A DNA stretch of 64,000 nt, taken from OLB16 sp964481775 (GTDB taxonomy: Bacteria > Hinthialibacterota > Hinthialibacteria > OLB16). Location of the stretch: NCBI GenBank assembly GCA_964481775.1, contig CAYZUX010000006.1, positions 11,063 through 75,062 on the forward strand, given 5' to 3'. This document shows positions 1 to 7,552 of this stretch, one piece after another. How positions within the stretch are numbered: position 1 is the stretch's first letter; each line of letters starts with the position of its first letter. The translations under genes and the position numbers were made by a program. Below the pieces are notes generated by a model that was not told the DNA's origin, made no database searches, and saw only the letters and a list, made by a program, of their open reading frames with translations.

Positions 1-440
1 TCTTCACGGGGATGCTTCTGATGCTTTCGGGATGGCTGGCGGAACGCACCCCTGAGAACCGGACTCGTCCCATCACTCTCAAAACCGCCATTTTTGTGGG
101 TGTTCTGCAAGCGGTTTCTGTCCTCCCCGCTGTTTCACGCTCAGGCGCCACCATTGCTGCCGCGCTGCTCCTGGGAGTCCGCAAGCAGGAGGCTGTGACC
201 TTCTCGTTTTTGATCTCGGTTCCCGCCATCCTGGGTGCGGTCTTTCTTCATGCCCGCAAGGTTCAGGAGGTGGCCTGGGCGGCTCCATTGGTAGGGGTTG
301 TCTTTGCAATGGTTTTCGGGTGGTTCGCGCTCGCACTCCTGGTAAAATGGGTAATACGCGGACGGCTGACCGGATTCAGTTTGTACTGTTTCGCCATTGG
401 CATCCTGACTGTAGCCATGGCAGCTGTGGGTTGGTTATGA
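1..440 (+). CDS. uppP: Undecaprenyl-diphosphatase, C-terminal part (start lies before the window)
   Basis: Integral membrane phosphatase that recycles undecaprenyl diphosphate to the monophosphate carrier used for peptidoglycan and O-antigen synthesis. The open frame runs in from the left edge, so only about the last 145 residues are visible. The recognisable family signature is GVLQAVSVLPAVSRSGATI, containing the Ser-Arg-Ser-Gly-Ala-Thr block of the second conserved UppP (BacA) motif. It is followed by three or four hydrophobic segments, ending shortly after the last of them as the family does. The first in-frame ATG (position 12) sits inside the protein and is not taken as the start. What lies upstream cannot be seen. 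Family assignment is firm; completeness of the gene cannot be judged. Confidence 0.9.
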   Translation, partial: FTGMLLMLSGWLAERTPENRTRPITLKTAIFVGVLQAVSVLPAVSRSGATIAAALLLGVRKQEAVTFSFLISVPAILGAVFLHARKVQEVAWAAPLVGVVFAMVFGWFALALLVKWVIRGRLTGFSLYCFAIGILTVAMAAVGWL

Positions 441-521
441 GTTCTGGGGAGAGCCATTTGATGGGGTGTTGGTCTTCGCTGTTTGACCGGTTCCGGGGGC
501 CAGAATGGCCGCACCGTATGG

Positions 522-2762
522 ATGATGCAGGCGCAGAATCTCTCCAATCCACTTCCCTTTAGAAAGAGTCTGGGCGCCAAGCTGATGGTCGCCTTTGGCG
601 TGGTCAGCATGATCGGCTATGTCGCCGCGCTTCAGGTCCTTCCACGTCTTTATATCTATGCCCAAGTCGAAGATATCCGGAGTGCGCACAATTATAACGC
701 CCAATCCCTGCGGAAATATTTCCTGGCCTTTGTCCAGACTCGAGCGGAAGACACGCTGAGTTCCCAAGTAAAAGCTGCTGAAGAAGCCGCCATGAAGCTT
801 TGCGCCAATGCGGCCTTCTGCCAGGGAAATTTCCAGGGAGAGAATGCCCTCTCTCGAAATGAGGTCATGGCTCACCTTCCAGAAACCGGCGAGAGCTACG
901 AAAAAAATGAAGTGAATGAAATTCTCTTGAACCTTGAATTCCGGGAGGGGTTTCGGATCGTTCGAATCATCCCCTGGGAGGTCCCTCCGCTTGATTTACG
1001 TCTCAGCTTTCTTACGGATGATCCGAACTCTGATATGTACATCCCGATATTGATCCCCCTGCGGATTCCTCGCACAGGACAGATTTGGACCCTGGCGGTG
1101 GGAAACTCGCGAAGAGATCCGATGGTTTTTAATGTGGGAGAAGAGCTTGAAATCTTTGCTCTCAAATCCACATCGAGCGTGCTTTTCTATCTTCCCAGTG
1201 AGTTGGAGGAAAAGAAACCCGAGTTGTGGAATCTGGTCCTGGCTAACCGTGAAATGGACTTCTGGCCGGCGGAAATTGAAGGGGAGAGCCTGGAACAAAG
1301 GTTCCTGTTTATCCCGGCTGACAATTTGAGTCAACGGGGAACTTTGGCGGGAGTCTTTTGTATTGTCTATCAGCAACCCAGTTCCGCCCTGTTCCCCTGG
1401 AAAGTCCTCGCTGCCAGCGGACTGGCCTATTGGGCCCTGGCCATCGCCGCCATGGCGGCTTTTTTGTTTTCGTATTTCTTCGCGCGCCGCATCAGCCGTC
1501 CCATTCAGAACCTCACTGCAACCGCGGTGGCCATCTCGCAAGGCCACCTTGACCGGCGTGTGGAGGTCAAAGTCCATGACGAGATCGGTGTTCTCGCACG
1601 CACCTTCAATGAGATGACCGACCGGTTACGAACCACTCTTGAGGAGTTGAGAGACCGGGCCGAAACCATCGAGAAACAGAATGTGGAACTTGATCTCAGG
1701 TTCAAGGAGTTGAATGCCCTTCAAAATTACACTGAAAATGTTCTCGCCACGGTGGATAGTGCCATCCTCTCAGTGGATCTCGATGGGAAAATCCGGAGTC
1801 AGAACCGTGCTGCTCACAGCCTGCTGGGTCTTGTGGAAGGGCAAGTTCTGGAGGACCTCCCCTCAGAGGCCTTGGTGGAAAAGCTCCGGGCCAGTCTGGA
1901 ATTGGGTGAGACAACCGTATCCGATGAAACCTCGATGGTCTCCCCGAAGGGTGAGAAGGTGACGGTTGCCCTTTCGGTCTCCCCACTCCGGGAGGGAGAC
2001 TCCATCACCGGTGCGGTGGCGGTTCTGACCGATCTTCAGGTCATCAAGAACCTTGAAGCCATTGTCAGCCGGCAGGAACGTCTGGCCGCGCTTGGGCAAT
2101 TGACGGCAGGAGTGGCTCATGAATTACGCAATCCCCTGAGTATCATTAAGGCCTGCGCGGAGATTCTCCATCAACGCTTTGCGAATCAACCCGGGGAGCA
2201 AGGCCTGACAGGTGATATCATCGAAGAGGTGGACCGTCTCTCTCGTGTGGTGACTGAGTTTCTCACCTTCGCACGTCCCAACCAGCCCAACCGGAGCCAG
2301 GTACATCTCAATGAGCTTCTGGCACGTAACATTGATCTGATGGAACGTGGCGAGGGAAACACGGTGACTTTTATCCGCTCATTCGAGGAACCTCTCCCGG
2401 ATGTGGAAGCAGATGCGGAACAGGTCGAACAGGTTGTTTTGAATCTGGTCCGGAATGGCATCGAGGCCATGAATGGCAGTAAAGTGATCGAGATTCGTAC
2501 CGGGCAGAACCCGGATGAAGGTACTGTTTGGTTTGAAGTAGTCGACCAGGGGAGTGGGATGGATCCGGAAACGCGGCGCAAGATTTTCGACCCTTTCTAT
2601 ACCACCAAGTCAGGTGGCACAGGGCTGGGACTATCAATCTGCCACCGGATCATCGAATCTCATGGGGGTACGATCCAGGTGGTCAGCTCAGAACCTGGAA
2701 AAGGGACGGTATTCCGTGTGGTGTTTCCCTGTGTGGAGAAAACTCAACATGCCGGCGATTGA
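522..2762 (+). CDS. Membrane sensor histidine kinase (HAMP-PAS-HisKA-HATPase)
   Basis: Two-component sensor kinase of the NtrB/AtoS type. Order of domains: a first membrane segment near residues 20-40, an extracytoplasmic sensor region of about 250 residues with no family I recognise, a second membrane segment near 300-320, a HAMP linker (RRISRPIQNLTATAVAISQG), a coiled coil, a PAS domain (NVLATVDSAILSVDLDG), the phosphoacceptor block GVAHELRNPLSIIKA with His codon at 2118-2120, and an ATPase domain with N box (NLVRNGIEAM), DQGSGMD, FDPFYTTK and GTGLGLS. The frame opens with a TTG at 483; the ATG at 522 is preferred, but neither start has a clear ribosome site. No response regulator is adjacent; the kinase may act on a sigma-54 activator elsewhere, which is inference from the NtrB-like core. 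Confidence 0.9.
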   Translation: MMQAQNLSNPLPFRKSLGAKLMVAFGVVSMIGYVAALQVLPRLYIYAQVEDIRSAHNYNAQSLRKYFLAFVQTRAEDTLSSQVKAAEEAAMKLCANAAFCQGNFQGENALSRNEVMAHLPETGESYEKNEVNEILLNLEFREGFRIVRIIPWEVPPLDLRLSFLTDDPNSDMYIPILIPLRIPRTGQIWTLAVGNSRRDPMVFNVGEELEIFALKSTSSVLFYLPSELEEKKPELWNLVLANREMDFWPAEIEGESLEQRFLFIPADNLSQRGTLAGVFCIVYQQPSSALFPWKVLAASGLAYWALAIAAMAAFLFSYFFARRISRPIQNLTATAVAISQGHLDRRVEVKVHDEIGVLARTFNEMTDRLRTTLEELRDRAETIEKQNVELDLRFKELNALQNYTENVLATVDSAILSVDLDGKIRSQNRAAHSLLGLVEGQVLEDLPSEALVEKLRASLELGETTVSDETSMVSPKGEKVTVALSVSPLREGDSITGAVAVLTDLQVIKNLEAIVSRQERLAALGQLTAGVAHELRNPLSIIKACAEILHQRFANQPGEQGLTGDIIEEVDRLSRVVTEFLTFARPNQPNRSQVHLNELLARNIDLMERGEGNTVTFIRSFEEPLPDVEADAEQVEQVVLNLVRNGIEAMNGSKVIEIRTGQNPDEGTVWFEVVDQGSGMDPETRRKIFDPFYTTKSGGTGLGLSICHRIIESHGGTIQVVSSEPGKGTVFRVVFPCVEKTQHAGD

Positions 2763-2793
2763 AAGCCTTCTTCTCAAGGGAGACTGCCCGCGT

Positions 2794-3549
2794 ATGAATC
2801 ACCGGCGAACCGGGCTTCCTTGTGCCGTTAGCGGAATCCTTGTGGCCATGATTTTCTGTTTGGCGGGATGTGGCTCCTGGCGCGAGAAAAACAACCAGGA
2901 AACATTCACGTATCAAGAACCCGAGATCCCTCCGCTGGTCCAGCCGCAAATCATCCCCACTCATGAGTATATCCGTCAGACTCCCTCGGGACGCCTTTAT
3001 CCTCTCAAGCCAGCACGGATCGCCATTGTGGCCATGCCTGATTTCATTGTGGGTTCCGATCCCGAGCCCTACCTGAGAAATCATGTCAGTAAGGCCAAAT
3101 CCCAAGGCAGTTCTTTCCTTCCCTTTCACTATTATCTTTCCCCGGACGGAGTCGTCTATGAGGGGCAATCCACCGAGTATGCGGGTGATCTGGGGGGACG
3201 CCGTGTGACTGATGCCATCCTCCTGGGTGTGATGGGGGATTACGATCAGCCCGCCAGCTTCATGCCTCCTCCTCAGGAAAAGATGCTGGTCCAGTTGTGT
3301 GCCTGGCTTTGCTCTCAGAACTCAATAGAACCATCCCAGATCGTCCCGGCCCGTGAGATCAATCCCGATGCGCCTCCTTTGGGGGTTAACCTCCAGAACT
3401 GGTTTGGCCCCACGGATACGCTTCGTGAACGGGTTCGCCTGACCATACAGAAGGGGAATGAGGATGCTCGCAAACGGGAGGAGAGCCTGCTGGCTCCCTT
3501 ACGGACCAAGAAAGAACGGCGTCCCCCGGATATCAACGAAGACTTCTGA
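2794..3549 (+). CDS. Lipoprotein with an amidase_2/PGRP-like fold lacking the zinc ligands
   Basis: Predicted lipoprotein of 251 residues. The start at 2794 is chosen because it follows AAGGGAGA at 2776-2783 and begins a lipoprotein signal peptide ending in the lipobox LAGC; the open frame extends further upstream inside the kinase gene. The body resembles N-acetylmuramoyl-L-alanine amidase type 2 / peptidoglycan-recognition proteins: FHYYLSPDGVVYEGQ matches the usual YHFLIDRDGTIYEGR block, and ILLGVMGDY matches the GIELVGDF block. The positions of the three zinc ligands (His in the first strand, His in the VGHRD block, Cys in the CPG block) read IAIVAMPDF, IVPAREI and DAPPLG here, so none is kept. 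It may bind rather than cleave peptidoglycan. It lies 31 bases after the kinase and 15 before metF. Confidence 0.65.
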   Translation: MNHRRTGLPCAVSGILVAMIFCLAGCGSWREKNNQETFTYQEPEIPPLVQPQIIPTHEYIRQTPSGRLYPLKPARIAIVAMPDFIVGSDPEPYLRNHVSKAKSQGSSFLPFHYYLSPDGVVYEGQSTEYAGDLGGRRVTDAILLGVMGDYDQPASFMPPPQEKMLVQLCAWLCSQNSIEPSQIVPAREINPDAPPLGVNLQNWFGPTDTLRERVRLTIQKGNEDARKREESLLAPLRTKKERRPPDINEDF

Positions 3550-3564
3550 AAAGGACCCCATCGG

Positions 3565-4440
3565 ATGAGAATTGTCGATCTATTGGCCAGCCACAGGCCG
3601 GCATTTTCCTTTGAGTTTTTTCCACCCAAGACTGACGAGGGGTTTGCTCAGTTGTTTCATACCCTCCAGGCGCTCGAACCACTTCACCCGACCTTTGTCT
3701 CGGTCACTTTTGGTGCGGGGGGGAGTACACGTGCCAAAACCGTCGAGCTGGTAAAACGCATCCGTTCCGAGATCGGACTGGAAACCATGGCTCATTTGAC
3801 CTGTGTGGGACTTACGCAGAATGAGATCGGGATCATCCTGGATGATCTACAGGAGGGTGGTATCGAAAATATTCTGGCGTTGCGTGGCGATCCGCCCAAG
3901 GGAGAAGATCACTTCACCGCCACAGCGGGGGGCTTTGCTCATGCAAATGAACTTGTCGAGTTCATCCGGTCGCGTTGGAACTTCTCGATTGGAGCCGCCT
4001 GCTATCCCGAAAAACATCCCGAGGCCCCAGATGCTCAGGCGGATCTGGAAGCTCTCAAACGCAAGGTGGATGCAGGGGTTGATTTTCTGATCTCCCAACT
4101 CTTCTTTGAGAACAGCCTCTTCTATAACTTCCGTGATAAAGCCCGCCAGGCGGGCATCCATGTCCCTATCCTTGCCGGGATCATGCCGATCCTCAACCGG
4201 AAGCAGGTGCAGAGATTTGTCCAGATGTGTGGTGCATCTCTCCCCAGGGAGTTGGGGGGTCGGATCGCGGCGGTCGAGGATGATGAAGAAGCGGTTCGGC
4301 ATATCGGAGCTTTTCACGCCACGCTCCAATGTCTGGGTCTGCTTGAGAGAGGGGTGGATGGTATCCACTTCTATACCTTGAATCGTTCCACTGCAACACG
4401 CGCGATCTATCAGCTCTTGCGTACTCAGCCGGTGGGATGA
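3565..4440 (+). CDS. metF: Methylenetetrahydrofolate reductase
   Basis: Flavoprotein reducing 5,10-methylenetetrahydrofolate to 5-methyltetrahydrofolate, the methyl donor for methionine synthesis; cytoplasmic. The 291-residue length is normal for the bacterial enzyme. Visible family blocks are FSFEFFPPKTDEG near the N terminus, FVSVTFGAGGSTR, HLTCVGLTQNEI and LALRGDPPKG, and PILAGIMPILN in the C-terminal half of the TIM barrel. The start ATG is preceded by AAAAGGA at about 3550-3556. It is the last gene of a plus-strand run and faces the minus-strand chemosensory operon, with only 39 bases between the two stop codons and no clear terminator there. Confidence 0.95.
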   Translation: MRIVDLLASHRPAFSFEFFPPKTDEGFAQLFHTLQALEPLHPTFVSVTFGAGGSTRAKTVELVKRIRSEIGLETMAHLTCVGLTQNEIGIILDDLQEGGIENILALRGDPPKGEDHFTATAGGFAHANELVEFIRSRWNFSIGAACYPEKHPEAPDAQADLEALKRKVDAGVDFLISQLFFENSLFYNFRDKARQAGIHVPILAGIMPILNRKQVQRFVQMCGASLPRELGGRIAAVEDDEEAVRHIGAFHATLQCLGLLERGVDGIHFYTLNRSTATRAIYQLLRTQPVG

Positions 4441-4479
4441 TTCGGTCAGATCGACCCGGTGACACCAGGCAGGGCTTGA

Positions 4480-5304
4480 TCAGGAAGGGTTCTTCTCCGC
4501 GAGCTGGTAGTAAATTCCTCCCAGGGGTGAACTCCTGGACTGAACAACATCAGTGATACCAAGCACCGTTTCAGTGGATCCCAGGAACAGGATCCCATCG
4601 GGTTTGAGCAATCGGGCCATCCTTTCGAGTATCTGCCTCTTCAACTCCATGTTGAAGTAAATGAGAACATTTCTGCAGAAGATCAAGTCGAAAGGACCAG
4701 AAACACTTAGAGGTTGAGTGAGATTCACGATTTTCCAGGTTATGAATTCCCCCAGCCGGGAGGAGATGATCCAATGGGTTCCGCTCTGCTGGAAGTATTT
4801 GGTCAGCATGAGAATCGGCAATCCGCGATTCACCTCGATCTGCGTGTAAATCCCCTTTTTGGCACGGTCAATCACTTGGGTGTTGATATCAGAGGCGATG
4901 ATCTGAAGGTCATACCTGGTAATGTCGGGCCAGGATTCCATGAAAGACATGGCGACACTGTAAGGTTCCTGACCCGTGGATGCGGCCGCGCACCAGATCC
5001 GGATGGGACGGGACGGTGATTTTCTGTAACGGTGAATCAGTTCCTGCTGAAGCAGCTTGAAGGGAGCGATATCCCTGAAGAACAGGGTCTCGTTGGTGGT
5101 CAGTGCTTCGATAATCCGCTGCCGGAGCTCCGGGCTGAGGGAGTTTCTTACGGCGTCATAGAGCTGACGCAGGCTACTGTGTCCCAAGTCCCGCGCCAGT
5201 GGTGCCAGGCGGGATTCAATCAGGTATCCCTTGTCTTCTCCGAGAACGATTCCACTGTTCTGGTGGACAATTCGTGCAAAAAAAGATTCTTCTTCTTTGA
5301 GCAT
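4480..5304 (-). CDS. cheR: CheR chemoreceptor methyltransferase
   Basis: S-adenosylmethionine-dependent methyltransferase that methylates glutamates on chemoreceptors. The 274 residues hold the N-terminal helical CheR domain and the SAM-binding domain: RIWCAAASTGQEPYSVAMSF is motif I, and DLIFCRNVLIYFN is the second diagnostic block. It is the last gene of the five-gene operon and begins three bases after the cheB stop codon, so translation is probably coupled. No methyl-accepting receptor gene is present in the window, so the partner receptor must be encoded elsewhere. Confidence 0.95.
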   Translation of the reverse strand: MLKEEESFFARIVHQNSGIVLGEDKGYLIESRLAPLARDLGHSSLRQLYDAVRNSLSPELRQRIIEALTTNETLFFRDIAPFKLLQQELIHRYRKSPSRPIRIWCAAASTGQEPYSVAMSFMESWPDITRYDLQIIASDINTQVIDRAKKGIYTQIEVNRGLPILMLTKYFQQSGTHWIISSRLGEFITWKIVNLTQPLSVSGPFDLIFCRNVLIYFNMELKRQILERMARLLKPDGILFLGSTETVLGITDVVQSRSSPLGGIYYQLAEKNPS

Positions 5305-5307
5305 GAC

Positions 5308-6378
5308 TTACCATTTTCCCACAAGGTCCATCAGACGTGGACCGATCTGGTCCAGTGGCAAAATTTCATCCGCTAATCCGTGGCTGACAATCAAGCTCGG
5401 CATCCCGTAGACCACGCAGGTTTCGCGGTTCTGTGCAATCAGGTAGGCATCACAAGCTTTTAGAATCTTTCCCCCCTCGAAGCCATCCTGGCCCATCCCT
5501 GTCATGATGACTCCGATCGCGTTCGTCCCGTGGGAATTCGCGACGGAGCGGAACATCACATCCACCGAGGGACGGCAGCTGCATTCTTTTGGTCCCTGGT
5601 GAAGGTGGATGGCTGGGGTGGAATGTGCGGATCTCTTGTGAACCTCCATGTGATAATCACCCGGAGCAATATAGACATGCCCTGCCTCCACCGGCTGATC
5701 CTGTCTGGCTTCACTCACCTGAAGCGGGCATACCTTATCCAAACGGTTGGCAAGTTGTTCCGTAAACAAGGGAGGCATATGTTGAGTGATCAGGATCGGC
5801 GAAAGGAAGTCTTTCCTGATGGAACCAAGCACGCTCACGAGGGCATTCGGCCCTCCGGTTGAAATACCGATAGCCACAAGCGGAGGCTCGTTGCTTCGTC
5901 TGAACCGTCTGGATCGGGAAGTGACACTGAGGGTTTGTTCCGGTTTATCCGGAGCTGTTGAGACGGGCGCAGGCTGTGAACTGAAGGCTCGTATCTTTGG
6001 GACGAGATCCTGTTGAATGGTAATTTTGTTTGTTTCCAGCGAGGCTCCCGTGGGTTTTGTGACGAAATCGACCGCACCAAGAGCGAGTGCCTCGAGAGTC
6101 GATTTGGCCCCTGTCCGTGTGTGGGCACTGAACATGATGACTCGAACCATTGGCCAACGCTGACGGATACAACGGAGAGTCTCGATACCATCCATCTTGG
6201 GCATTTCAACATCAAGGATGACTATATCGGGGGATTTCAGACGGATCATTTCAAGTCCAATTTCCCCATTCGCTGCTGTCCCAACGATTTCGATGACGGG
6301 ATCCTGCTCCAAGGCACTCGAGATCGTACGGCGGAATACCGCTGAATCATCAACGATTAAAACTTTTAGTTTGGTCAT
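5308..6378 (-). CDS. cheB: CheB receptor methylesterase/deamidase with receiver domain
   Basis: Chemoreceptor glutamate methylesterase controlled by phosphorylation of its own receiver domain. The 356 residues comprise a receiver domain (VDD near residue 10, phosphoacceptor Asp56 in VILDVEMPKMDG) and, after a linker, a C-terminal esterase domain with the catalytic Ser-His-Asp set visible in AIGISTGGPNAL, ITQHMPPLFT and MTGMGQDG. The start follows AAGAGG closely. It lies between cheY (84-base gap) and cheR (3-base gap). Confidence 0.95.
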   Translation of the reverse strand: MTKLKVLIVDDSAVFRRTISSALEQDPVIEIVGTAANGEIGLEMIRLKSPDIVILDVEMPKMDGIETLRCIRQRWPMVRVIMFSAHTRTGAKSTLEALALGAVDFVTKPTGASLETNKITIQQDLVPKIRAFSSQPAPVSTAPDKPEQTLSVTSRSRRFRRSNEPPLVAIGISTGGPNALVSVLGSIRKDFLSPILITQHMPPLFTEQLANRLDKVCPLQVSEARQDQPVEAGHVYIAPGDYHMEVHKRSAHSTPAIHLHQGPKECSCRPSVDVMFRSVANSHGTNAIGVIMTGMGQDGFEGGKILKACDAYLIAQNRETCVVYGMPSLIVSHGLADEILPLDQIGPRLMDLVGKW

Positions 6379-6462
6379 TTCCTCTTGGCCGGGACCAGGT
6401 TTCCCCTCAGCACACGTTCTGGCTGGAAACGTACAACGGGTATTCAGGCGAAAAAGGTGATC

Positions 6463-6861
6463 TCATGCAGAGGAGGAATCCTGACGTTTTGGGAGTTCAC
6501 TGCCAAGCGCAAGGATCAGCTTGTCGATCAACATTTCCTTGTCGAATGGTTTCATCAGGTATTCATCCGCGCCAGCCTGGAGAGCTCGCAGGACCTGGAT
6601 CATCTCTGTTTCCGTCGTCTCCATGATGATTTTCAAATCATCCGGGTCTCGCTTCTCACGGATTTTCAGAAGTGCCTCATGGCCATTCATGACTGGCATG
6701 TTCCAGTCCAGCAGGATGACCTTGATCTCCATGTCCCTCAAAGCTTTTTCGACAGCCATTTCACCATTTTCGGCCTCATCGATCTCCACATCGTAATCCT
6801 TCAGGTGAGATCGCAGTTTCATCCGGACCATGGAGGAATCATCGACTATGAGTATCTTCAC
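6463..6861 (-). CDS. cheY: CheY-type single-domain response regulator
   Basis: Stand-alone receiver domain of 132 residues, presumably phosphorylated by the CheA of the same operon. Key residues: the acidic pair in IVDDSS (residues 7-8), phosphoacceptor Asp52 in LLDWNMP, Thr/Thr in IIMETT, and Lys104 in LMKPFD. The start is GTG at 6861 with GGAGG about ten bases upstream. There is no output domain. It could drive a motor or another output such as pili; nothing here decides between them, and no flagellar or pilus motor gene is in the window. Confidence 0.92.
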   Translation of the reverse strand: MKILIVDDSSMVRMKLRSHLKDYDVEIDEAENGEMAVEKALRDMEIKVILLDWNMPVMNGHEALLKIREKRDPDDLKIIMETTETEMIQVLRALQAGADEYLMKPFDKEMLIDKLILALGSELPKRQDSSSA

Positions 6862-6982
6862 TTCTCTACCTCCGGATTCATCCTCATTTCAGTACACCTG
6901 CCCGGACCGATGAGGCTCCCTCATCCTGTTCCCGTGGCAATATTTCCTACACTACAGCCAATTACCCTACAGATACAGCCTG

Positions 6983-7552
6983 CTATTCCAGCCTGCCAGT
7001 CAGCCTGTCGACATCCAGGATGACCAGCAATGATTTCTCCAGCTTGCACACTCCACTGACATAGCGCCGGTCGATCCCCCTCATGGAGGAGGGCGGTGGA
7101 TCGATATGGGTGGCCGCAACCTCGATCACATCCCCAATCCTGTCCACCAGGAAAGAATCAGAACCATCGGGAAACCGGATGATCATATCCATCTGATCAT
7201 CCGCTTTCTCAGGATCATCCATCCCCAGGATTCCGCGCAAATCGATAGCCGTGACAATCTGTCCACGCAGGTTAATCAGTCCTCGAATAGTCTTCTCCGC
7301 GGTCGGTACCGGTGTCATCTGTTGGGGGCGGACAATCTCCTGGACACGTCCCACCTCAATACCAAAGAGCTCATGGCCGAGATAAAAGGTGGCCAGTTGC
7401 ACATTATTTTCGCTACGGCGGTCTGCGAGTGCAGTGCGCCGGTCTGCTACTCGCCGCTCCACACCATCCGGAGCTTTTCCCGGTGTCTTCCGCCGATCGG
7501 ACTGGGAACGTCTTTCGATGAGTGATCGCTTTGGTGCTGGATCCCTGTTCAT
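6983..7552 (-). CDS. cheW: CheW coupling protein with an arginine-rich N-terminal extension
   Basis: Adaptor linking chemoreceptors to CheA. The CheW domain covers roughly residues 50-189 (FYLGHELFGIEVGRVQEIV, GLINLRGQIVTAIDLRGILG). The first 48 residues form an extension with repeated Arg-Arg pairs (ERRSQSDRR, VERRVADRR, ALADRRSENN) that normal CheW proteins lack. The start ATG overlaps the cheA stop codon by four bases (ATGA at 7549-7552), a sign of coupled translation. A gap of 121 bases follows before cheY, without a gene. Confidence 0.9.
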   Translation of the reverse strand: MNRDPAPKRSLIERRSQSDRRKTPGKAPDGVERRVADRRTALADRRSENNVQLATFYLGHELFGIEVGRVQEIVRPQQMTPVPTAEKTIRGLINLRGQIVTAIDLRGILGMDDPEKADDQMDMIIRFPDGSDSFLVDRIGDVIEVAATHIDPPPSSMRGIDRRYVSGVCKLEKSLLVILDVDRLTGRLE

